A DNA stretch of 64,000 nt from JBDHUW01 sp039809345. Its GTDB lineage: Bacteria > Patescibacteriota > Gracilibacteria > Absconditabacterales > Absconditicoccaceae. The notes beneath the pieces were generated by a model, which worked only from the letters and a program-made list of their open reading frames with translations, was not told the DNA's origin and made no database searches. Of the stretch, positions 1 through 9,055 are shown in pieces. The stretch lies in NCBI GenBank assembly GCA_039809345.1, contig JBDHUW010000003.1, positions 62,001-126,000 of the forward strand. The letters run 5' to 3'. A program made the translations under genes and the position numbers. Within the stretch, counting starts at the first letter, position 1. Each line of letters begins with the position of its first letter.

Positions 1-189
1 CTTTTTGTATCTTACTGTGTCATTGAATCTTCATACTTCTCCAAATAAGTAATTTATACATGTCTCAGCAAATACAACTTTTTCTTGTCTACTCGTATCG
101 AAGAAATTCTTGGTCGCAAAAAATAACGTTCCAATAATAATTACAACCAGAAGCAATTCAACTAGTGTAAAGCTCTTTTTTTTAGACAT
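1..189 (-). CDS. Type IV prepilin-like protein (N-terminus, runs off window)
   Basis: The first 63 codons are visible. After MSKKKS comes the classic prepilin signature FTLVELLLVVIIIGTLFF: a short basic leader, then the hydrophobic helix with Glu at position +5 of the presumed mature protein. This is the type III signal cut by a PilD-type peptidase, followed by the N-terminal assembly helix of pilins and pseudopilins. Family knowledge says such proteins are exported and polymerised by a type IV pilus machine. It lies 26 bases downstream of dnaN in the same direction. The rest of the protein lies to the left of the window, so major pilin, minor pilin and pseudopilin cannot be told apart. Confidence 0.8.
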
Positions 190-215
190 ATAGAGTATAA
201 TCGGATAAAAGATAG

Positions 216-1358
216 CTATTTAACCAATGGTCTTACTACATATCTATAAGCATCATCACTTGAATCATACATCACTACTGGTTTATCTGCATTGACTATA
301 TGTAAGCGTATATCATTTGATGTAATCGCTCTGATGAAATCACTCACATATTTCCCATTCAATCATAGAGTCACATTTTCTCATTGCATTACGGCACTTA
401 CTGCTGAATGAGCATCTCATTTGTCTGTTTCTCAAGAAAGGACATTGATTGCATCTACAGTACATTGTAGTGAAATATAGTTATTGATATCTCTTGTGAT
501 GATAGATATTTTTCTAATTGCTTTTTCTAGATTATTTTTATCTACTTGTACTTTTGTTTGAGCGGTTGTTGGAATGATGTTTTCATTGTCATATTCCGGA
601 AAACTTCATTGAATCAGTAAAGAAGTAGTCGTCAATGATATGCCATTTACATTCATTGAAAAGCTAATGAGATTGTCAGCGAACTTCATTACTACCTCAC
701 TCCCTCATTGGGCTATGTAATGTTCCAATACTCTTTTCACATCATTACAATTTGTCTTTGGAATGATTAGATCAAAAGTAGGAGTAGATGCAGATACAGG
801 TATTTTATATTCTGCTAGTCTAAATGAGTCTGTTCAAACAAAAACCATATAGTTTTGGTCATTATAGTTTTTTACTCTTACAAAAATTCACGTAAGTACA
901 GGTGAAAAGTTCTTTTCAGTAACTGCATATTCTACCTTTGCAATTCATGTAGTTATACTCTTTGCGTCCAATGTAATTTCATTTTCAGAACGAACATCAG
1001 GAATTGCAACATATTCTTGAGCAGGTATTCCTTTCATTGAGAAATCATCATTGATAGTTTTGATACTCAATTTATCTTTTGATTGATCAATAGATAAAAT
1101 TACATGTTCATCATCCAATGCTTTGATGAAGTCCGTAAACATCTTTGCACTTACTGTAAGAGCTCATTCTCACTCTACTGTCGCATCTAATGCGATATTT
1201 ACATATTTTTCCATATCGGTAGCTCTCAACACAATTGAGTCACCACTCCCCTTGATATAAATATTTTCCAAAATAGGAAGTGTAGAATGCTTTGATACAA
1301 ATCTAGAAAGTATATCACATACTTCTTGTAATTGTACGGTTTTTAGTGTTACTTTCAT
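216..1358 (-). CDS. dnaN: DNA polymerase III beta subunit (sliding clamp)
   Basis: 380 aa with TGA read as Gly, the usual clamp length. It starts MKVTLKTVQLQEVCDILSRF and contains LPILENIYI near residue 28, the normal beta-clamp opening, and three repeated clamp folds follow. The C-terminus ends in YRYVVRPLVK, close to the conserved (M/V)RP(M/L) tail. The clamp tethers polymerase III to DNA. In-frame TGA codons (for example the Gly-Glu after DATVE near 1170) split it under the standard code. It is downstream of uppS (30-base gap) in a leftward operon, not next to dnaA. Confidence 0.95.
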
Positions 1359-1388
1359 GGAATGTTTTGCCTAACAGAATAAAAGATG

Positions 1389-2087
1389 CTATTTTCAATA
1401 ATTTCTTTCTCATGATACAGAATCGAACCATGCTAATGCTTCATCAAGTTTTTCATTGCTGAATGCTGGATAGTGATCTTTTGCAAAGTATAATTCTGCA
1501 TATCAAATTCGCCAGGACATGAAACCAGATGTCCTATGTGCTACATCTCATTTTGTCCTAATCACCATATCTAATGGATGCAAATCAGCAAAATCTAAGT
1601 ATTTACTAAACTCATCTTCTGTAAGCGTAGCAATTTTTTCAGGTGGAATAGATTTTATTCATCTTATGATTTCGTCTCTCCCTCCGTAATTAAATGCTAA
1701 TACTATCGTCTTATCCGAGTCATCAAGCGTGAACTTTTTCTCTTTTTCGTCTAAAAACTCAAGAACATTTTCAGGCATGTTATTTCTATTGCCTTTTCGG
1801 CGAAAATTGATTTTATGCTTTTCAAGAATCTCATCAAGATCATTTCACAACATAATCAAGGTAGAAAATATGAATGATATTTCCTCTTGTGCTCTGTTGA
1901 GAAGATTCTCTGTACTGAGAAATCGTCAAGTGACTACTTTTACTGGTGTGGTAGAAAAAATATATTCTAACAGCTCAAGTGTCCTTTGTGCTCAAGCAAA
2001 ATGACCATCCATAGCAGTAAGTCATTGCTGTTTGGCTCGAGTTCTATTTCAGTCTGCTATGATTCATATGTGTAGAGGATAACTCAT
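1389..2087 (-). CDS. uppS: Isoprenyl (undecaprenyl) diphosphate synthase
   Basis: 232 aa, normal for the cis-prenyltransferase family that makes the C55 lipid carrier for peptidoglycan and surface glycans. The N-terminus MSYPLHIGIIADGNRTRA carries the DGNR active-site motif (Asp, Gly, Asn and Arg bind Mg2+ and diphosphate). Further on are LAFNYGGRDEI and the C-terminal RTxG-like stretch IRTKGDVAHRTSGFM, where the usual RTSGE/RxSxFxxW motif lies. The canonical Trp after DGNRR is replaced, a mild divergence. It ends in TAG. Twelve bases separate it from the TIM-barrel gene upstream, so it is in the same operon. The lipid carrier links it to the glycan locus at 35-51 kb. Confidence 0.9.
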
Positions 2088-2098
2088 TATAATGACGA

Positions 2099-2884
2099 TT
2101 ATTTTATTGTAAAATACTCATTGATGTATCAGATAGATTTACGGAGATAGATGCTTACTTTGTCAGCATCTGCTAGATCTTTTTTCGCAAGAGTAAGCTT
2201 TATGCTAAATAGTCAATGGTATTTTGCTTTAGCTAATTGTTGAAGCAAGGTGTTCATAGCCAATACCCCTTCGCCAAGAGGTAAATGTGCCTTGCCTGTA
2301 GAACTCTTATCAGAGGCGTATACCACTCATAAGTACGGAGCAATGCTATCTAATTTTCTAAGCACTATAGTCTCTCGTGTTTCATCACTTATAGCAGAAA
2401 CATCTAGTCACACCAACGCGTCATATCTTTTGATAATCTCGACTATACTTGAAAAACGGAATTTAGGGAATCCAGGAAGCAATGTGATGTATGATGAATC
2501 GGGTGTGATAATAGCAAATTTTATATTGGGGAATTGTTTTTTTCGATCTTTGATTCCATCTGAAATAAGTCTATATGATTTGATATTGAAATATCATGGT
2601 GCATTGAATGCCACAAGTTCTGCTCAGACTTCCTGAGCTAGTATAAGAGCTTGCTCTACTTCTTTTGCACTGATATCTACTGATGTTTGTATGATATTTA
2701 CCGGTAAATTGTATGTTTTGATAAGTTTTTTAACATATTTGCTATTTCGAGCATCAAAATTTTTCCGAATAGCTAAATCTATACCATCGAATCAGTTTTG
2801 TTGTGCTGTGTCAAATATATAGTCAAGTCAGTACCCTGGCAGAGTATCTGTACTCAAGACTATTCTAGGTTTATCTACACCCAT
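2099..2884 (-). CDS. Xylose isomerase-like TIM-barrel protein
   Basis: 261 aa. Pattern of a sugar phosphate isomerase / AP endonuclease 2 TIM barrel: repeating beta strands ending in acidic or His residues, e.g. FDGIDLAIR near residue 34, VNIIQTSVDIS, AELVAFNAPG, FAIITPDSSY, ALVGLDVSAI and LGVVYASDKS. The usual metal-binding His and Glu residues are not clearly seen, so whether it is an isomerase, an epimerase or a non-enzymatic member is open. Start chosen at ATGGGTGTAGATAAA, the only good in-frame ATG. It sits between the PriA-like gene and uppS in the leftward operon; the neighbours do not reveal a substrate. Confidence 0.6.
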
Positions 2885-2950
2885 GAAATTATTTATAGGT
2901 AAAAATCTCTCTTTTTTCTATTGAAGTTACCCCAAATTGCAACATCAAAA

Positions 2951-3637
2951 TTATTTCCGCATGACTTCTGCGTTATATATTTCTGCTACTTTCTTAGCTA
3001 CTTCACTCATTACAAATCTAGGTTCTGACTTGGCACTATATGCTCGGTCGCTTGGATTATAGACTATTATGCGGTTTAGGCTGTGCCAATCAAAAAATAG
3101 TCATCTATTGGTAGCAAGGAGTGTTTCGATCGACCCATTTTTGACTCACTGAAAGATAGTATTCTGTTGTTTTACTGTCATTCATCCGTGCAATATTGCC
3201 GTTTTATCAGTTTGGTACGCTGGTATCCCTATTTGAGTTAGTGCCCATACATCTGGGAATATGATACATGTTTGTTGGTTTGGATTGTCACTAACTGTTC
3301 TTTTGCCTCATTTTGAAGGTCAAGAGTGCAAAATAATATATTTATCTAGATAGAGATTTGCGACAGTTTTGTAACTGGCATAATACTGCTTTACTAGTCG
3401 ATGGATGATAATCATAGTCTGTTTAGAGAGTCGTTTTTTTTGTATCTTATGGTTTGGAGAAAGCGTGTATAATGGAGCTTGTTTAGGAGTATATAGGTCC
3501 CCAAAAGAAAGATTTTTTCCAATGCATAAAAAAATCGTATCAGCATCTATGACGATATCTCATTCGCTAATTCCAGTGGTTTCCATGGAAACTACTGTAT
3601 CATATCATAGGAGTCATTCTATAGCTACGAAATACAT
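2951..3637 (-). CDS. Degenerate PriA-like primosomal helicase fragment
   Basis: 228 aa resembling only helicase lobe 1 of the replication restart protein PriA (which is normally about 700-800 aa). CIIFPDVWALTQ (124-135) matches the LLLVPEIALTPQ strand, TAILHGGMT (146-154) matches the LHSGLS motif, and LLATNRGLFF (173-182) plus LNRIIVYNPSDRAYSAKSEPRF (187-208) match GTRSALF and the DEEH box with the PRY element. The P-loop-like GPSKGGKR (106-113) lacks the Ser/Thr after Lys, and the DEEH Walker B has become NPSD, so ATP hydrolysis is unlikely. There is no second lobe or zinc region. Start overlaps the upstream stop (TAATG). It could be a DNA-binding adaptor or decaying gene. Confidence 0.6.
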
Positions 3638-3834
3638 TATATTTGATTATCATTTGATAGGCTTTCTTCAAATGCATCATTCATGCCTTGTTCCATAGCA
3701 TTTGCGAGTAGAATACGATCTTCTTCACTCATCTCCTCTACTTGCTCAAGTTCATTTACAAATGGTAGAATCTTTTCTTTCTGTCCCTTGATAGTTTCTT
3801 CATCTCAGATTGTAAATTGAATATCTGCTGTCAT
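3637..3834 (-). CDS. Small acidic protein, unknown
   Basis: 65 aa, MTADIQFTIGDEETIKGQ at the start, very rich in Glu and Asp and predicted largely helical and soluble. There are no Cys and no membrane segment. Family not recognised. It lies 21 bases after lysS and its TAA overlaps the ATG of the PriA-like gene by one base, so the two are probably translationally coupled. An acidic partner for the basic PriA-like protein is a guess from context only. Confidence 0.55.
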
Positions 3835-3855
3835 GGTGTAAACAATATGGGTAAA

Positions 3856-6027
3856 TTATTTCATAGCTTCAACTACCTCCATAGCAAATTCAGCAAGAGG
3901 GATTCAAAGATATGTTTCACAATTCTTTACATGTTCTCTATCGACTCATGCTGCGAACTTTTTATCTTTAATTTTTTTGTTAAGAGATGACCATTCAATA
4001 TTTTCTAATCATTCTGGTCTCATGAGTGAATATGCGTGTATCAAACCAGATAATTCATCAATAGATATCAGGTACTTTTGTAACAATGTAGTAGGTTCAA
4101 CTCAAGTGAGATATGGCCCATGGCTACGAATATCTTGTTTGAGCTGTGTGGCATCTTCTAGGTTCAAAGAATCGATTATACTGTCAAATTCATCTTTGAG
4201 ATGCTTGTCTCCCAGTTTCCCTATGTGATCTCGATCAATATCATGTAGAAGTCAAACCACATATCGATAATGCTCATCCTGCCCCAGTTTTTTCGCAAAG
4301 TATTGCATAACTTGTCACACTTGTTGGCAGTGTCTGAGGGTATCTTTGAGATATGTGTTTGTCAGTGCCACTGCTTGGTCTTTGGTTGGAAGTGGAGGTA
4401 CTGATCAAGCTTCTGTAGTAGTAGTTTCTACCTGCTGTATGGCTGGAGCGTCTTCATTTCTGAATTCTGGTTTCATCAATGGGAAGAGAATTACATCTCT
4501 TACGTTTGCTTGTTCTGTCAAAATTGAGAACATACGATCGAGTCCCATCCCCCATCATGATTGTGGAGGCATACCATATTCCATTGCGAGCACAAAATCA
4601 GGGTCTCATTTGGTAGCTTCATCATCTCCCTTTGCTAATGCATCTGCTTGTGCATCAAAATTAGCTTGCTGTTCTACTGGATCTACAAGTTCACTATAAG
4701 CTTTGAGAAGCTCCCATCCGTTTACCAATAATTGAAATTGTTCGACAATCAGTGGGTTTTTGTCACTAGTACGAGCTAGTGGTTGCATGGTTTTTGGATA
4801 GTTGTAGATGAATGCAGGGCCAACGATATGAGGTCTGGTTACTTTTTTGTACAAGTAATCTATCATAGTAGCAGTAGTCTGTGTTTCAATTCCTTCTCGC
4901 GTATGTCATTGTGCTTTTATATCTGCTCTGAGTTTTTCCTCGTCAGCTGGCCCATACTGATTTACATCTATTCCACTATCTTTTTGGATTTGTGCTACAT
5001 AATCTATACGATCCCATGGTGTAGTGAAGTCTACCTCTCTGATGACTCATTGTTTGTCAGCAACTTTTACTTTTTTGTTGAGTCATGGTACGTGCTCAAA
5101 GATATAGTCAAACATTCTCTCTGTGAATACCATATTGTCTTCATAATCCCGATATGCAGCATAATGCTCTGCTACGGAAAACTCTTGGTGGTGACTAGGG
5201 TCTGAACCCTCATTTCTAAAGTCTTTCCCAATTTCAAATACCTTTTCCAGCATCCCGACAGTTGCTTTTTTCAAAGCAATTTCTGGAGCAATTCTCAAAT
5301 ACATTTCCAAATCAAAGTCATTGTGGAGTGTAACAAATGGCTTTGCCGCTGCACCTGATGCCGATGTCCCTAGTATTGGTGTTTCTAGTTCTATGAATCA
5401 CTCATTGTGATAAAAGTCTCTCAATGCTTTGACAAATTGAGACCTTTGTTTCATCCTTTCTAATGTTGAACGATTGAAAATCATATCTAGATATCTTTTT
5501 CTATATGCATTTTCTTGATCATCTCATATCCCATGGAATTTGTCTCCAAGTGGTCTGATGGCTTTTGCAAGTAGTTGAAAGTGAGACACGAACAAAGTCA
5601 ATTCCCCTTTGTGTGTCATGAACAACTCCCCTTGTACTCCTATGAAATCACCTACATCAATTAGTTTTTCTAGTATCTTGAACGCAGGCATATCTCACAG
5701 CTCGTGCACAAACTCTCAAGTGACATCACTAAGTACAATACTACAAGCATCCTTGTGAAACATCAATTGTATTTCTCCTGTCTCATCCAACAGTCTTGCA
5801 AATGACAGTTTCCCATGAGTACGGTACAAAGTCATTCTTCATGCGGTCTTATAGTCAGATTTTGGTGCCAAGATTATTTCTTCAATATCACGAAAAGAAG
5901 CTTCAGATTTCTGATTGAGGTCTCATATAGTATGTTTCTTATCAAACTTATTTGCATATGGAATTATGCCCATTTCTTTGAGTTGGATAGCTTTGGCTTT
6001 TCTGACTTCGTATTCTGAGAGTGCCAT
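3856..6027 (-). CDS. lysS: Lysyl-tRNA synthetase (class II) fused to a C-terminal HD domain
   Basis: 723 aa, against about 500 for normal LysRS. Residues 1-510 are a complete class II LysRS: OB-fold anticodon domain, motif 2 region with EIGKDFRNEGSDPSHHQEF, and motif 3 GWGMGLDRMFSIL (491-503). A linker rich in Thr, Val and Pro (about 530-545) is followed by an HD-type domain (about 555-720) with H566, the doublet H595-D596 in LLHDIDRDH, and a later SHGPY motif. I followed the frame codon by codon across the junction and found no stop; TGA occurs as Gly on both sides. It charges tRNA-Lys. The added domain looks like a metal phosphohydrolase but its substrate is unknown. Start ATG gives MALSEYEVRKAKA. 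Confidence 0.93.
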
Positions 6028-6097
6028 GATGAATTGTATTAAGATATAATCTTGATATTTTATAGGGAAATATGCTGATTTTGCAATGTAAATATTG

Positions 6098-6130
6098 AAA
6101 AAAAACCCAACACGAGGTTGGATCTTTTTT
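6098..6130 (-). terminator. Intrinsic terminator in the lysS leader (bidirectional)
   Basis: Stem CCAAC (6107-6111) pairs with GTTGG (6117-6121) around a 5-base loop. On the minus strand it is followed by a run of eight T, on the plus strand by six T. It lies between the likely lysS promoter (6175-6202) and the lysS start (6027), so on the minus strand it would stop transcripts in the leader: a candidate attenuator, or the end of a short RNA. On the plus strand no gene precedes it. Confidence 0.6.
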
Positions 6131-6174
6131 ACCGTTTTCCTTCTCTTTTCAGAGCAGGTCCCAAACGTCGTAAT

Positions 6175-6202
6175 ATTATAGGAAAAACATTGTTGAACGC
6201 AA
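6175..6202 (-). promoter_or_regulatory. Candidate sigma-70 promoter for lysS / leader RNA
   Basis: On the minus strand TATAAT (6180-6175) is preceded at 16 bases by TTGCGT (6202-6197). It points towards lysS. The transcript would start near 6168 and carry an A/G-rich leader with a small CTCT-GAAA-AGAG hairpin before the terminator at 6098-6130. The insertion sequence ends about 26 bases upstream of the -35. Confidence 0.5.
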
Positions 6203-6213
6203 TTATATATGAT

Positions 6214-6228
6214 AAAGATTGACAAATT
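6214..6228 (+). repeat. 15-bp target site duplication, left copy
   Basis: AAAGATTGACAAATT directly abuts the left TGT end of the insertion sequence and is repeated exactly at 7231-7245 directly after the right ACA end. Fifteen bases is the upper end of the range known for the IS481 family. Perfect identity suggests a recent insertion. Confidence 0.85.
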
Positions 6229-6260
6229 TGTAATAATTGCTGCAATTAAGTTCGTTTTTT
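6229..6260 (+). repeat. Left terminal inverted repeat of the IS
   Basis: Starts TGTAATAATTGC and ends TTCGTTTTTT. Its counterpart read inward from the other end starts TGTGCTATTGC and ends TTCGTTTTTT. Match is imperfect, with small gaps in the middle. Confidence 0.7.
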
Positions 6261-6306
6261 ACATATGAGTATACTTAGATTAGTTTAGATACTAATCCAT
6301 ACTCAC

Positions 6307-7215
6307 ATGATAGCACTCAATAGTGAAGACATTAGAATACAACTGATACAATATATAGCAGAAAAAAGAAGAAAAACCAAAGAAGTATCACACATGCTAT
6401 GAATAGGCGTAAGAGCTGTAGAGAAGCAAGTATGGAGATATAAACACTATGGGAAAGCTGGAATAGAACGCAAGAAACCATGACCTAAAGAAAGCACTCC
6501 GTATAACAGAACTTCTGATGAAATCGAGGGAATAGTTTGTCTATATGGTCAAAAATACAAGAGAGAATGACCAAAGAAACTGCAATGGAGATTAGCAGAA
6601 TCGTGTCAAATAGAATTACATGAGGTAACAATATATAGAATTCTCAAGAGAAAGAATATAAGATACCATAGAGCATATGAGAAGCCAAAGAAAGTAGCGA
6701 AGCTGTATAGCCTAAGTACACCGTGAGAAGAGGTACAAGTAGACACGTGGTACCCATTTTGATATCACAGGAGATTGGTAGTATATAGTGCAATAGATGA
6801 CTGTACGAGGATAGCATACTCAAAGGCATATGAGCATGGGAATCTAGAGAACACAAAAGACTTCTTGGAAGAGATAATAAGAAGATATCCATGTGATATC
6901 CAAAGAGTGAGAACGGATCAAGGGAGAGAATTTAGTAAGACAATAAGCGAATATTTAATAGAAAAGAATATCGAGCATATGAAGAATGAGCCATATCATC
7001 CAGAACATAATGGGAAGATAGAAAGATATCATCTAACAGAAAAAGAGTGAGAAGTACAGTTCCGACCGTACTTAATTAGTATAGAAGATGCAAACTACAT
7101 GCTAAGTCAGCGATTAGGGCACTACAACAGCAAAAGAAGGCATACAGGACTATGAATGGAAGGGAAAACTCCTCGAGAAAAATACAAAGAAAAGAGTGGC
7201 AAAAAACGAATCTAA
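6307..7215 (+). CDS. IS481-family DDE transposase
   Basis: 302 aa, the normal size. An N-terminal helix-turn-helix region (about 20-60, HMLGIGVRAVEKQVWRYK) and a second DNA-binding stretch (about 75-125) are followed by an rve/integrase core with D146 (VDTWYPF), D204 (RTDQGREF) and E239 (HNGKIER), a DD34E spacing. In-frame TGA codons occur as Gly several times (for example ML-G-IG, KP-G-PK), so the element is adapted to code 25 and came from a host with the same code. The stop lies inside the right inverted repeat. Reading is intact, so the element may be active. Confidence 0.93.
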
Positions 7216-7230
7216 CTCTGCAATAGCACA
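7201..7230 (+). repeat. Right terminal inverted repeat of the IS
   Basis: Starts AAAAAACGAATC and ends GCAATAGCACA; pairs imperfectly with 6229-6260 and contains the transposase stop codon. Confidence 0.7.
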
Positions 7231-7245
7231 AAAGATTGACAAATT
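7231..7245 (+). repeat. 15-bp target site duplication, right copy
   Basis: Exact copy of 6214-6228. It contains TTGACA (7236-7241), which serves as -35 for the next gene. Confidence 0.85.
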
Positions 7246-7264
7246 CTTATAATATTATTATAAT
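7236..7264 (+). promoter_or_regulatory. Consensus promoter giving a near-leaderless mRNA
   Basis: TTGACA (7236-7241), 17 bases, TATAAT (7259-7264). The ATG of the next gene is at 7271, where transcription would start, so the message would be leaderless. A second TATAAT at 7248-7253 has no properly spaced -35. Confidence 0.65.
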
Positions 7265-7270
7265 ATCAAT

Positions 7271-8098
7271 ATGAAAAACACTATCCACCTAAGATATATT
7301 GATACCTCATCTAATATTCATCAAGAATGAGATGTTGCAAGTCAGATAAATACTGATCATGAAACATATAATGATACATTTTCTCAGCAACAAAAATTAC
7401 AATATACACAAGCAAAAATGTTGCAACAATCACTCAATGAATCAGAAGAAGTAATGTCAGTAGAAGAGTTGCGATCTTTGTTTGCTCAGAAAAATTATAA
7501 TGCAATAAAAGAATATGCTAAACAAAATGATTTGTTTAGAACTAGTTTACACGAAGCATCACATGTGATCTTATGAAAAAGATGATCATTGAAGTCAGTA
7601 ATAATTGATAGTGTTTCAATTGGCAAAAAGAATAATAATGACTGATCTCTAGCTATCCAGAAAAAGATAGATTGAATTAGTTCTTGAAGGGTTGTATGGA
7701 AGAATTTTTTCGATTTTTCAGATAAACATTTTATACAAACGCTAATTGCATGATATGTATTTGAAAGATGATTAGGGTTTAGTCATGAAATAGCTGCTTC
7801 TCATGCACAACAAGATTTTCAGGATATTGTAAATCGACCATGATATGAATATATATATGAAAATTGATGGTCTCCATCATATTTCAATGAGGAAGGAGAT
7901 TTAGTATGTGAGGAAGTAAATCCACTCTTGACTCACCAACAAATACGTGATAAACTCATTACTTTAGCATATACACACCTCCAGGAAGTTGCTTCTATAA
8001 TTACAAAAAATCGTGACTTAACCTATGAGCTATGAATAGAGCTTTTTGATAAGAAATCTTTGGATGAAACTAAAATTAATGAGATATTAGCTAAATAG
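7271..8098 (+). CDS. Stand-alone M41 (FtsH)-like zinc peptidase domain
   Basis: 275 aa. HEASH (H94-E95-H98) in LHEASHVIL gives the HExxH zinc site, followed by SVSIGKKNN and, about 70 residues on, LIAGYVFERGLGFSHEIAASHAQQDFQDI, which matches the FtsH peptidase region where a GGxxAE helix and a later Asp (third zinc ligand) occur. There is no AAA+ ATPase domain and no membrane segment. The N-terminal 90 residues are Gln-rich. FtsH degrades membrane and short-lived proteins with ATP; without its motor this one would need another unfoldase or act on loose substrates. The family assignment is from motif order only. Confidence 0.6.
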
Positions 8099-8101
8099 AA
8101 T

Positions 8102-9046
8102 CTATTTCATCTCATACACTCTATAAGCCACCCCCTCTTTCGGCTTCTTCTCTGCATCATTGATATATCTTCTAAACCATGTTCTTTGTCTTTTGGCGTA
8201 CTGCTGAGTATGAATAGTGATGAGCTCTTGAAGTTTTTCAAGTGAGATGTTTCATGCAAGATACTCAACCGTCTCTTTGTACCCTATCCCCTGCATAGAT
8301 TGTAGCTGCGGACTATATCAAGCATCCAAAAGCTCTCTCACTTCCTCTATTAATCCATTTTCAAGCATCTCGCCAACCCTTTTTGCTATTCTCGTATTGC
8401 TGTCTTCTCTGTCACGCCACAATCAGACCATGAGCATTGGCCGCTGTACAGGTTGTTCTTTGGCAGCATCAGTTTTAGTGAGTCATGTTTTTTCATGGAT
8501 TTCAAGTGCTCTGATGATATATCTTGTACTATTTGGATGGTGTTTTTGTGCTTCAGTTGGATCAATAGCCATTAATCTTTTCCATAGTATGCCCGGTTCA
8601 ACTTGTTCTTCTTTTTCTCGTTTTTCACGCAAGGCAAAATCTGGCTCAACTTCAGGTACTGAGTAGTTTTTGTATAAGGTATCGATATAGAGTCAGGTCC
8701 CTCACACAATTAGTGGTATTTTACCTCTTGCTTGTATTTCAGGAATAAGCTTTTCTACATCTTTTTTCCATTGTCCAGCAGTATAGAACTCATCCGGATC
8801 TATAGTATCTATCATATGATGTGGAATCTCAGTACGAATAGATTTAGATACTTTGTCTGTTCATATATCCATGTTGCGAAAAAATTGACGAGAATCACAG
8901 GATATTATTTCGCATGGCAATGTACGTGCAATATCTAGGGACATACTACTCTTTCATGTTGCGGTTGCTCATCGCACAACCACAATCCCCTTTGGGTATT
9001 GCACAAGAAAATTGGTTATTTCGTTGCATATTGATTGGAGTATCAT
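8102..9046 (-). CDS. miaA: tRNA dimethylallyltransferase
   Basis: 314 aa, normal MiaA length. P-loop RGATATGKSS near residue 25, then CDSRQFFRNMDIGTDK (the DSRQ substrate loop), HHMID, LIVGGTGLYID and YAKRQRTWFRR near the C-terminus, all MiaA signatures. It transfers a dimethylallyl group to A37 of tRNAs that read codons starting with U. By my count 9 of its 19 glycines are TGA. It ends the leftward set map-sodA-miaA; sodA stops 10 bases before it. It converges with the M41-like gene with only 3 bases between stops. Confidence 0.95.
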
Positions 9047-9055
9047 AATCACCAA

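Larger units (their letters stand above)
6229..7230 (+). mobile_element. IS481-like insertion sequence, complete (1002 bp)
   Basis: Bounded by imperfect inverted repeats of about 30 bp (6229-6260 and 7201-7230) that begin TGT and end ACA and share TTCGTTTTTT at their inner edge. Flanked by a perfect 15-bp direct repeat. It carries a single uninterrupted transposase gene. The element landed between lysS and an M41-like peptidase gene, inside the DNA that supplies the -35 box of the latter; the duplication preserved that box. Confidence 0.88.

Noticed and set aside
1415..1450. GGTTCGATTC on the minus strand, like a tRNA T-loop
   Set aside because: It lies in the uppS frame (encodes WFDS) and no acceptor stem, D-arm or anticodon arm can be built around it.
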